Assembly (NCBI GenBank): GCA_030646595.1
Contig: JAUSKS010000226.1
Span: forward strand, 1 to 7,111
Origin: Gallionellaceae bacterium
GTDB lineage: Bacteria; Pseudomonadota; Gammaproteobacteria; Burkholderiales; Gallionellaceae
Reading direction: 5' to 3'
Length of the DNA: 7,111 bases
Positions 1 to 5,320 of this stretch are shown here, piece by piece; position 1 is the stretch's first letter, and every line of letters begins with the position of its first letter. Below the pieces are notes generated by a model. The model was not told the origin of the DNA. It made no database searches and saw only the letters and a program-made list of their open reading frames with translations. Both the position numbers and the translations under genes were made by a program.

Positions 1-1346
1 AGCGCCGCGCGCTGTATCGCCTCAGTGTTCATTTGTTCGGTATAAAAACGATAGGCGTTGCCGCCTTGCCGCTTGGCACGATACATGGCTATGTCTGCGT
101 TGCGCAGCAATTGATCTGGGTAAATCGCGTCCGCAGGGTAGAGGGTGATGCCGAGACTGGTGGCGAGAGACACCTGGCACTCGCCCAGATCAAAAGGCTG
201 CTTGAAACAATCCAACACTTTTTGCGCAATGCCAGACACCATTTCGGCTTGCGCCACCTCGCTCAGCACGATGATAAATTCATCGCCGCCCAGGCGGGCC
301 AGCATATCCTCGTCACGCAGGCAAGTCTGTAGCCGTAGCCCTATTTTTTTCAGCAGTGTATCTCCCGCCTGATGGCCCTGTGTGTCATTGATATTTTTGA
401 AGCCATCAATATCCAGCAGCAACACTGCCCCTATGCGTTGGTGGCGTATCGCGCTGCTAATAGCTTGTTGTAGCTGCTCGTTCAATAGCAGGCGGTTGGC
501 CAGGCCGGTGAGTACATCATGATGAGCCAGGTATTGGATGCGCGCCTCGTTTTGCTTGCGCTCGCTGATGTCGCGGAACACCAGCACCGCACTGATTATC
601 TCGTGACGCTCCGGCATAAGGGTAGCCGTGTATTCTACGATAAAAGCGGAGCCGTCCTTGCGGCGCAATAGTCCTTCGCACAGCGTAGTTTGCACGTCCC
701 TAGTTTGCATATCCTGGGTTTGCAAGCCCAGCAAGGGGCCAATACCACGCCCAACTGACGGGCGTGGTATATGCAAAAAGTTGGACAACAATTGGCCTAG
801 CAGCTCATTCATCGCATAGCCCAGCATGGCAGCAGCAGCGGGGTTGATAAAAGCAATTCTGCCGTGCTCGTCCAGGCCGCACACACCTTCACCGATGGCG
901 CGCAGAATCAATTCATTGCGATGTCTGAGACTTTCCAGCTCCGCCTGGATACGACGGTGTTCGCGCTCGGCCCGCACCTCATTCATCTCGCGCCGCAAGC
1001 TGGGTACCAGCCGCGCCAAATTGGATTTGGCGATAAAATCACGCGCACCGGCGCGCATGATCCGCGCTGCTGTCTCATCGCCCACGGCACCCGACACCAT
1101 GATTAAAGGGATGTGGTTGCCACGCTCTTTGAGCAATTCCAGTGCCTTTGGCACGCTGAAATGCGGCATGGAATGATCGGCAATAATGATGTCCCATGCT
1201 TGCCTGTCCAGCGCCAGACGCATGGCTTGCGCGCTATCTACACGCTCCCACACGGGCGTATAGCCGCCATCTTCCAGCGCCAGCACAATCAGTTCGGCGT
1301 CGTCTGGCGAATCTTCCAGAATGAGTACATGTAGGGGTTGGTTCAT
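1..1346 (-). CDS. REC-PAS-GGDEF response regulator, predicted diguanylate cyclase (C-terminus cut by window edge)
   Basis: The 448 visible residues hold a receiver domain (about 5-120), a coiled linker (about 115-145), a PAS domain (about 143-262) and a GGDEF domain (about 270-437). The receiver has the acidic pocket EDSPDD (11-16), phosphoacceptor D57 in IIIADHSMP, S85 and K107. The GGDEF domain opens with HHDVLTGLANR, has an intact GGDEF signature at 353-357 and an RxxD inhibitory site (R344-D347) exactly five residues before it, so active, product-inhibited c-di-GMP synthesis in the cytoplasm is expected. The last visible stretch, RFYTEQMN, is the usual linker into an EAL domain, so a GGDEF-EAL protein is likely, but the EAL part lies outside the window. 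The ATG is two bases after the stop codon of the upstream regulator and has no good Shine-Dalgarno, which suggests translational coupling. The PAS domain contains a 15-bp tandem repeat and a perfect DNA hairpin. Confidence 0.93.
   Translation of the reverse strand, partial: MNQPLHVLILEDSPDDAELIVLALEDGGYTPVWERVDSAQAMRLALDRQAWDIIIADHSMPHFSVPKALELLKERGNHIPLIMVSGAVGDETAARIMRAGARDFIAKSNLARLVPSLRREMNEVRAEREHRRIQAELESLRHRNELILRAIGEGVCGLDEHGRIAFINPAAAAMLGYAMNELLGQLLSNFLHIPRPSVGRGIGPLLGLQTQDMQTRDVQTTLCEGLLRRKDGSAFIVEYTATLMPERHEIISAVLVFRDISERKQNEARIQYLAHHDVLTGLANRLLLNEQLQQAISSAIRHQRIGAVLLLDIDGFKNINDTQGHQAGDTLLKKIGLRLQTCLRDEDMLARLGGDEFIIVLSEVAQAEMVSGIAQKVLDCFKQPFDLGECQVSLATSLGITLYPADAIYPDQLLRNADIAMYRAKRQGGNAYRFYTEQMNTEAIQRAA
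686..730 (-). repeat. three imperfect 15-bp tandem repeats inside the PAS coding region
   Basis: Plus-strand units begin at 686 (TAGTTTGCACGTCCC), 701 (TAGTTTGCATATCCT) and 716 (GGGTTTGCAAGCCCA). The period is exactly five codons. On the minus strand they encode three pentapeptides, LQTQD, MQTRD and VQTTL, in the PAS domain of the GGDEF protein. The unit looks like an in-frame slippage expansion. Confidence 0.7.
742..770. repeat. perfect 11-bp inverted repeat inside the PAS coding region
   Basis: ATACCACGCCC (742-752) and GGGCGTGGTAT (760-770) are exact reverse complements separated by seven bases. The stem is GC-rich, lies wholly within the GGDEF gene and encodes part of the variable PAS loop (PRPSVGRGIG). 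There is no following T-tract, so it is not a terminator. It may be a remnant of a small palindromic repeat or a protein-binding site. Confidence 0.6.
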
Positions 1347-1348
1347 AT

Positions 1349-1771
1349 CTATTTCACGCCTGGGTCCGATGGCACTTCATTGAGCAGCAACCAATACAGT
1401 CCGAGCTGGCTGACTGCCTGGGCGAATTGATTAAAATCCACCGGTTTGCGCACATAGCTGTTCACCCCCAGATCATAGCTCCTGACTAAATCTGATTCCT
1501 CTTTCGAGGAGGTCAGGATTACCACTGGTAGACGACGTGTGCGCGGGGTTGCGCGTACCTGGCGCAGCACCTCTAGTCCGTCTACCTTGGGCAATTTCAG
1601 GTCAAGCAGAATCAGTTGCGGCAAGGCCGCCGTGCTAAGCAGGAGTTCGAGTGCCTCGGCACCGTCGTGGGCAACGATGATTTTATTGAGCAGATTAATT
1701 TCGGAAAACGCCTCCAGCGTTAACTCCACATCGTCTGGATTGTCTTCGACTAGCAAGATGGTTTTTTTCAT
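1349..1771 (-). CDS. single-domain CheY/Rcp1-like response regulator
   Basis: A stand-alone receiver of 140 residues with no output domain. Acidic residues E9, D10, D13 and D14 come from VEDNPDD, the phosphoacceptor is D57 in LILLDLKLP, T87 lies in VVILTSS and K109 in VRKP. All catalytic positions are therefore intact. The long alpha1-beta2 region (VELTLEAFSEINLLNKI) and the LDLKLPKVDGLEVLRQVR signature are typical of the Rcp1 group, which partners phytochrome-type (Cph1-like) histidine kinases. The gene directly upstream encodes such a kinase. It probably acts as a phosphorylated shuttle or phosphate sink beside the GGDEF protein. The start is fixed by an excellent Shine-Dalgarno, AGGAGGTAA, at 1774-1782. 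That site abuts the end of the palindromic repeat, so the repeat separates this gene from the kinase gene without damaging its ribosome binding site. Confidence 0.95.
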   Translation of the reverse strand: MKKTILLVEDNPDDVELTLEAFSEINLLNKIIVAHDGAEALELLLSTAALPQLILLDLKLPKVDGLEVLRQVRATPRTRRLPVVILTSSKEESDLVRSYDLGVNSYVRKPVDFNQFAQAVSQLGLYWLLLNEVPSDPGVK

Positions 1772-1773
1772 GG

Positions 1774-1782
1774 TTACCTCCT
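1774..1782 (-). promoter_or_regulatory. strong Shine-Dalgarno of the response regulator gene
   Basis: AGGAGGTAA on the minus strand, two bases before the ATG at 1771 counted from its last A, with the core AGGAGG at the usual distance. It touches the terminal inverted repeat of the MITE-like element that ends at 1783. Confidence 0.8.
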
Positions 1783-1926
1783 AAGGGTATCTCTAAAAAT
1801 CCAAACTCCGTCGCGATACTGCGTTGCTCACAAAAATTACTCCTTACATATTAAATATATGCGGCGTCGCAATTTTTTGCTCGCGCCTTGTCTCGCTTAG
1901 GATTTTGAATTTTTAGAGATACCCTT
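1783..1926. mobile_element. 144-bp MITE-like palindromic repeat between kinase and response regulator genes
   Basis: The ends are perfect 18-bp inverted repeats: AAGGGTATCTCTAAAAAT at 1783-1800 and its reverse complement at 1909-1926. Similarity continues inward with mismatches. The centre, CATATTAAATATATG (1847-1861), is itself nearly palindromic about the same midpoint, so the whole element can fold into one long imperfect hairpin. It has no coding capacity of its own, which fits a non-autonomous miniature transposable element. No convincing target-site duplication is visible. Its right end is translated as the last nine residues of the kinase and gives that gene its stop codon. Its left end touches the Shine-Dalgarno of the regulator gene. 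Copies elsewhere in the genome are expected but cannot be seen here. Confidence 0.75.
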
Positions 1927-3780
1927 GATTGCCTGCGGTGCAGGGATGGTAAAGTAGAAGGTCGCACCCTGCTCCACTGCGCCTTCTGCCCAAATGCGCC
2001 CGCCGTGGCGGTGCAAGATACGCTGTACGGTGGCTAAGCCTATGCCGATTCCTTCAAATTCGGTGTCGTCATGCAGGCGCTGAAACGCACCGAACAATTT
2101 ACTGATGTAGCTCATATTGAAACCGCTGCCGTCATCGCGCACGAAATACACCTGCTCTCCCGCCAGATAAAGATAACCAAATTCGATAGTTGCTTGTGCA
2201 TGTTTGGAGGTAAATTTCCAGGCGTTGGATAATAAGTTCTGCAAAACAATTTGCAACAAGTGTGCATCCCCTTGCACCAGCAAACTGTCCTGGATAATGA
2301 ACATCACCACGCGTTGCGGTTGCATTTGCTGTAGCTCTGCCGCGATACTGCTGGCTAGCGCACTGAGATCAACGACCTCATGCCGCATCTCGCTGCGTGT
2401 CACGCGCGATAGCGCGAGCAGGTCATCAATGAGCCGCCCCATGCGCTGTATGCCCGCGCGTATACGTTGCAAGTAATGCTTGCCACGCTCATCCAGTTGA
2501 TCCGTGTATTTGTTGAGCAGCGCCAGACTGAAACCATCTATGCCACGCAGCGGGGCGCGCAAATCGTGCGAGACAGAGTAACTGAAAGCTTCCCATTCAC
2601 GGTTGGCATTCGCCAACTCGGCGGTGCGGTGCGCTACCTGTTGCTCTAATTCCAGAGCGATGGAATTAAACAGTCTATGCATCGGACGTGTGATACCACG
2701 CACAACGATTAACACAGCCAGAAAAATCGCAGTGAGCAAGGACAACAGAGTGAGCAATAAAGCTATGAGCCGCACATGTTGATAGTACGTAATGCGTGCT
2801 TGCAATAGTACATCCAGTTCCGTGACCGCGATTTCCCATAAATTGTAGCTGGATAATAGTGCTTGCTGCGCACTAGCTTGGTATGTGCTGAGTCCGACAG
2901 CAGCGGAACCAGACACAGCCAGACGTTTATTAAGTTGAATAAAATTATCCATGTGCGTGGCAACCTCTTCTAACAAAGAGAGTGACAGATTTATTTTTAA
3001 GGAATCACTAATCCCGTAGAAATTAGCGTCTTCATTAAACACGGTGTACAGATCCGTATTGATGCGATCCAGCCCCGATTGCTCCAGCAAGGCAGCATAA
3101 ATGTGCAACTGCGTTTGTTCTTGCGGGCTGATATTTTTTTGCGCCAATACCCGCTGACCATAGGATTGCACTTCCTGCAGCCTATCCTGCATTTGTGGCA
3201 AAGCCAGCAGGGTGATATCCACTAAATAAAAACTATCCAGGGCAGGGTCAACAATCAGACTGGAAGTATCCCCGATATAGGTAATCAAGCTGCGCACTTT
3301 GGCTATCAGATGATCGTGCAATTTATCGCGATAAGCTACACCAGGTGCGGCAGCCTTGATCTGCGTCCATTCTTGTTGCAGGATTTCCGGGCGCAAATGC
3401 TGCCGCACGCGTTTAGCCAAGCCAGCCGTTGTTGTTTGAAGCCTCTCGCCTAACTCCTGATTCACCTGCTTGAGCACTTTAAAATCCGCATCCAGTTGCT
3501 GTGCCATATTAGCTATATGTTGCTGTGTCAGATCGGCTATTTGGTTTTTTGCGCCAAGATGATCACTGCTCAAGAGGTAACTGGCTTGCTTGTGGTCGGA
3601 TAAGTGCTGTAACAATTTTTCCAGCGTCCGTTGATACTGGTTGCCATAGATTTCCATGCGCGCCAGCTGGATGTCTTTGTTGATTCCACTAACCATCAAG
3701 AACAGCAATACCGCAATCGGCAGACTGAAAGTGCCGCATACAAGCGCCAGTTTATTGGCAATACGAAACTGTATGAGCAT
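1897..3780 (-). CDS. membrane sensor histidine kinase, Cph1/phytochrome-type transmitter with large periplasmic sensor
   Basis: The protein has 627 residues. TM1 is at about 11-31, a mainly helical periplasmic region spans about 32-336 (including the run IGDTSSLIVDPALDSFYLVD at 169-188, a type seen in chemoreceptor and kinase sensor regions), and TM2 is at about 337-361. A strikingly short HAMP-like segment (362-380) leads into a coiled coil, LEQQVAHRTAELANANREWE. The HisKA H-box SYSVSHDLRAPL has phospho-acceptor H405. The ATPase domain shows the N-box around N515 and N519, G1 DDGSG (549-553), the F-box LFGAFQRLH and G2 GIGIGLA (577-583). An active kinase is expected, signalling to the two receiver proteins encoded downstream. 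The ATG at 3780 has GGAGAGG at 3789-3795 as its Shine-Dalgarno. The last nine codons (KGISKNSKS) and the TAA come from the inserted palindromic element, so the native C-terminus has been replaced. The stimulus is unknown. Confidence 0.95.
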   Translation of the reverse strand: MLIQFRIANKLALVCGTFSLPIAVLLFLMVSGINKDIQLARMEIYGNQYQRTLEKLLQHLSDHKQASYLLSSDHLGAKNQIADLTQQHIANMAQQLDADFKVLKQVNQELGERLQTTTAGLAKRVRQHLRPEILQQEWTQIKAAAPGVAYRDKLHDHLIAKVRSLITYIGDTSSLIVDPALDSFYLVDITLLALPQMQDRLQEVQSYGQRVLAQKNISPQEQTQLHIYAALLEQSGLDRINTDLYTVFNEDANFYGISDSLKINLSLSLLEEVATHMDNFIQLNKRLAVSGSAAVGLSTYQASAQQALLSSYNLWEIAVTELDVLLQARITYYQHVRLIALLLTLLSLLTAIFLAVLIVVRGITRPMHRLFNSIALELEQQVAHRTAELANANREWEAFSYSVSHDLRAPLRGIDGFSLALLNKYTDQLDERGKHYLQRIRAGIQRMGRLIDDLLALSRVTRSEMRHEVVDLSALASSIAAELQQMQPQRVVMFIIQDSLLVQGDAHLLQIVLQNLLSNAWKFTSKHAQATIEFGYLYLAGEQVYFVRDDGSGFNMSYISKLFGAFQRLHDDTEFEGIGIGLATVQRILHRHGGRIWAEGAVEQGATFYFTIPAPQAIKGISKNSKS

Positions 3781-3788
3781 CTGTGTCG

Positions 3789-3795
3789 CCTCTCC
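3789..3795 (-). promoter_or_regulatory. Shine-Dalgarno of the histidine kinase gene
   Basis: GGAGAGG on the minus strand, eight bases before the ATG at 3780. It supports this start over internal methionines, which would remove the first membrane segment. Confidence 0.7.
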
Positions 3796-3849
3796 AATAG
3801 TATTAGCAGGAGCGTGGTCGTTCTTTACAGGGTCTGAGAAATATCGCTG

Positions 3850-4053
3850 CTAAAATGCAAACCGGCGCGGCGTGAAAAAGTATTGAGATAAGCGTGAATT
3901 TCCATCTGCCACTCTGCCGGGGCTGGCATCAGCGGAGGATGTCGGGTCAGATGGATGTGATTGCGCAAAAGCGCCCTGATTCAGCAAGGCAATAACACTC
4001 AGCCCGGAAAACCCTGGCCAGTCTGGCATATTCATAGTGCCGTTGCGGTCCAT
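3850..4053 (-). CDS. doubtful small ORF upstream of the kinase gene
   Basis: A 67-codon ORF begins at an ATG with a very good Shine-Dalgarno (AAGGAG at 4060-4065, spacing six) and lies downstream of a plausible promoter. An earlier in-frame ATG at 4083 lacks such support. The product starts MDRNGTMNMPDWPGF, has a short hydrophobic run (GLSVIALLNQGAFA), and then becomes Ser/Asp/Pro-rich without family resemblance. A second frame over the same DNA (3825-3980) encodes a more protein-like end containing AEWQMEIHAYLNTFSRRAGL and stops 44 bases before the kinase ATG. A small gene broken by a frameshift is therefore possible. I do not recognise either frame. This fills most of the 403-base gap between the transporter and kinase genes. 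The rest of that gap shows only the candidate promoter. Confidence 0.3.
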   Translation of the reverse strand: MDRNGTMNMPDWPGFSGLSVIALLNQGAFAQSHPSDPTSSADASPGRVADGNSRLSQYFFTPRRFAF

Positions 4054-4118
4054 AAACTGCTCCTTGTTGGGAGCTGCATACAAGCCCGGCGGAATTCAAA
4101 TGCACACACCGGACGCAA

Positions 4119-4148
4119 ACTCTACTCCGACCCTTGTCAAAGTGTCAA
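4119..4148 (-). promoter_or_regulatory. candidate sigma70 promoter of the kinase/regulator/GGDEF operon
   Basis: On the minus strand a perfect TTGACA (4143-4148) is followed after 18 bases by TAGAGT (4119-4124), which matches four of six positions of the -10 consensus. The predicted start near 4112 would give a leader of about 60 bases to the small ORF at 4053 and about 330 bases to the kinase ATG. No clear terminator separates the transporter gene's stop codon at 4184 from this site, so read-through from the transporter gene is also possible. Confidence 0.45.
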
Positions 4149-4183
4149 TTAAGGCAGCCCCCTGCATGCGAACCCAGCCATAG

Positions 4184-5053
4184 CTACACAGGAGGTACCC
4201 GCCTCCAGCAATGCAAATACAAACCCAGCATAATTAAAGCTGTCCCGATCCAGACATGCAATAATACCTTTTCATTATTCAGCCCATGCCCCAGCAACAA
4301 GGCCATTACCGGCGTAATCAAAGTAATCAGGGCCACCCGCCCGGCTTCCAGATGCTTAATCATGTAGTAATACAAGGCAAAACCCAGCACCGATCCGAAT
4401 AGCCCCAAATACACGATCGCAGCTTCGACGCGCACAGGTAAAGAGATTGGCCAATGGCCATCGGCCAGCCACCAAACTGCAAAAAACAAGGGTAATGCCA
4501 CTAATAGGCTACCTAAAGTCGTGGCCAAGGGTGGGCTATCATCCCCTACGCGTTTGATTCCTACCAATCCCAATGACTGCATGATTACCGCGCCGAATAG
4601 TGCCAGCAGCCCCAAAGGAGCGCCTGCTCCCAAGGAAAAGCCGCCATAAAACACCAATAGCAGCCCGGCAAAACCCAGCAACATTCCTATTATTTTGTTG
4701 GCTGTCAGCGCTTCTTCTTTCAGCCACCACACTGCACCCAGGCTGGTAATCAAGGGAGACAGGCCAAACAACACCGAGATCATGCCGGAGCTAATATATT
4801 GCGCCGACCAATAGGTCAACGACATCGCACCAAACATGCTCAGCCCGCTGACCAGATAACTGTAGCGCGCTTTAGTATGCAGCGGAAAAGGAATGCGTAG
4901 CACTACCATCAACCCGCCACATAGCAACACACCTAAGGTCATACGGGCCAGCACCGCAAAGCTGAAACCTGCTCCCAGGGCACTCCATTGAATAGCCAGC
5001 GGCGTGGTAGACCAGATCATAATGACTACAACAAATGCGGCTGGAAGTGACAT
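4184..5053 (-). CDS. EamA/DMT-superfamily transporter (drug/metabolite exporter family)
   Basis: The product is an inner-membrane protein of 289 residues, the usual length for two-repeat EamA carriers. About ten hydrophobic helices fall into two similar halves (about 2-135 and 145-281). Family marks are WSTTPLAIQWS near the N-terminus, SSGMISVLFGLSPLITSLGAVWWLKE at the end of repeat 1 (about 88-112, with the Pro and the Lys/Glu end), GSVLGFALYYYMIKHLEAGRVALITLITPVMALLLG in repeat 2, and a short basic tail (CWRR). Substrates of this family range from amino acids to metabolites and drugs, and nothing here decides among them. The start is supported by TGAGGA at 5060-5065, six bases before the ATG. 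The only promoter seen lies about 200 bases upstream, beyond a small ORF and an intrinsic terminator, so expression probably depends on read-through of that terminator. Confidence 0.92.
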   Translation of the reverse strand: MSLPAAFVVVIMIWSTTPLAIQWSALGAGFSFAVLARMTLGVLLCGGLMVVLRIPFPLHTKARYSYLVSGLSMFGAMSLTYWSAQYISSGMISVLFGLSPLITSLGAVWWLKEEALTANKIIGMLLGFAGLLLVFYGGFSLGAGAPLGLLALFGAVIMQSLGLVGIKRVGDDSPPLATTLGSLLVALPLFFAVWWLADGHWPISLPVRVEAAIVYLGLFGSVLGFALYYYMIKHLEAGRVALITLITPVMALLLGHGLNNEKVLLHVWIGTALIMLGLYLHCWRRVPPV

Positions 5054-5059
5054 GCTTAT

Positions 5060-5065
5060 TCCTCA
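5060..5065 (-). promoter_or_regulatory. Shine-Dalgarno of the EamA transporter gene
   Basis: TGAGGA on the minus strand, spacing six to the ATG at 5053. It begins only about five bases after the T-tract of the terminator, so transcripts must read through the terminator to include it unless a promoter overlaps it. Confidence 0.65.
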
Positions 5066-5069
5066 TTCT

Positions 5070-5100
5070 AAAAAGAAAAGCCACAGAATGATCTGTGGCC
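5070..5100 (-). terminator. intrinsic terminator in the leader of the EamA gene (likely attenuator)
   Basis: On the minus strand GCCACAGA and TCTGTGGC form a perfect 8-bp stem with a four-base loop (5080-5099). It can be extended by a G-U and A-U pairs and is followed at once by TTTTCTTTTT (5070-5079). On the plus strand there is no T-tract after the stem, so it works in the minus direction. It ends about 17 bases before the transporter ATG. This position suits an attenuator better than a gene-end terminator, although it could also end the transcript of the small ORF at 5128-5244. Confidence 0.8.
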
Positions 5101-5150
5101 TTGTGGAAACGCTGCTGCTTAAAATATCTACCTATACATTTCCAGACCAC
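5095..5150 (-). promoter_or_regulatory. candidate antiterminator stem overlapping the end of the leader ORF
   Basis: In the minus-strand RNA, GUGGUCUGGAAA (5150-5139) can pair with UUUCCA (5109-5104) and GGCCAC (5100-5095). This makes 12 pairs including one G-U, with a three-base bulge (CAA). The GGCCAC half is the 5' arm of the terminator, so the two structures exclude each other. The upstream arm covers codons 32-36 of the 38-codon small ORF, where a ribosome reaching the stop codon would hide it and favour termination. The pairing was found by eye and no energy calculation was made. Confidence 0.45.
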
Positions 5151-5244
5151 GCAAAGAAAACCGCGCCACCCAGCGCAGGTGCGCGCTGACGCAGACCAGG
5201 GCCAAGAGCATGGAGGCCAAAAACATGGAGGATAGAGAGTTCAT
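5128..5244 (-). CDS. 38-codon small hydrophobic ORF, candidate leader peptide of the EamA transporter gene
   Basis: The ORF runs from ATG at 5244 to TAG at 5128. The product begins MNSLSSMFLASMLLALVCVS, a hydrophobic stretch like a single membrane helix or signal peptide, and ends in a basic segment finishing GLEMYR. No Shine-Dalgarno precedes the ATG. The promoter's -10 hexamer ends six bases before it, so the message would start at or next to the ATG and be leaderless. It lies between that promoter and the terminator in front of the transporter gene, and its last codons overlap the antiterminator arm. There is no run of a single regulatory codon as in classical amino-acid leaders. It has four Met and seven Leu codons. 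It could be a regulatory leader peptide, a small membrane protein, or chance. I do not recognise the sequence. Confidence 0.45.
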   Translation of the reverse strand: MNSLSSMFLASMLLALVCVSAHLRWVARFSLRGLEMYR

Positions 5245-5250
5245 ATCCAG

Positions 5251-5280
5251 ATTATGAGGGTACGCTACAGACAGTGTCAA
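5251..5280 (-). promoter_or_regulatory. sigma70 promoter of the leader ORF/EamA transporter
   Basis: On the minus strand a perfect TTGACA (5275-5280) is followed after 18 bases by CATAAT (5251-5256), five of six matches to consensus. The predicted start is about 5244, which is the A of the small ORF's ATG. It is back to back with the promoter of the GTPase gene, and the two -10 elements are about 55 bases apart. Confidence 0.65.
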
Positions 5281-5309
5281 CGCTCAGGTAGAATACATTT
5301 TTAATTGTA

Positions 5310-5315
5310 TATAAT
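5310..5315 (+). promoter_or_regulatory. -10 element of the GTPase gene, implying a leaderless message
   Basis: A perfect TATAAT ends five bases before the GTPase ATG at 5321, so the expected transcription start falls at the start codon. No good -35 is visible 16-18 bases upstream. A second -10-like TAGAAT lies at 5289-5294 and would give a leader of about 20 bases. Neither case provides a Shine-Dalgarno. Confidence 0.5.
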
Positions 5316-5320
5316 CTCCA

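Noticed and set aside
826..1176. Open frames on the plus strand (826-1176, 864-1106 and others up to 1334)
   Set aside because: They are antisense to the REC-PAS-GGDEF gene, whose minus-strand frame carries full domain motifs. The antisense products show no family features.
1775..1934. Target-site duplication flanking the palindromic element
   Set aside because: Flanks CCTCCTA on the left and GATTGC on the right share no convincing direct repeat for any choice of element boundary.
4150..4183. GGTTCGCATGC-like run after the transporter stop codon, considered as a tRNA T-loop or a terminator
   Set aside because: No cloverleaf arms or acceptor stem could be built, and no convincing hairpin with a T-tract is present.
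4190..4216. AGGAGG at about 4190 on the plus strand followed by an ATG at 4211, suggesting a plus-strand start
   Set aside because: The spacing is too long and the frame ends after a few codons. The bases are the last codons of the EamA gene, which also form a small GGAGG/CCTCC stem without a T-tract.
5064..5069. TAGAAT just before the transporter ATG as a separate promoter bypassing the terminator
   Set aside because: The hexamer is good but no -35 is present at 16-18 bases upstream. The start it predicts would remove the Shine-Dalgarno. It is kept only as an alternative to the attenuator model.
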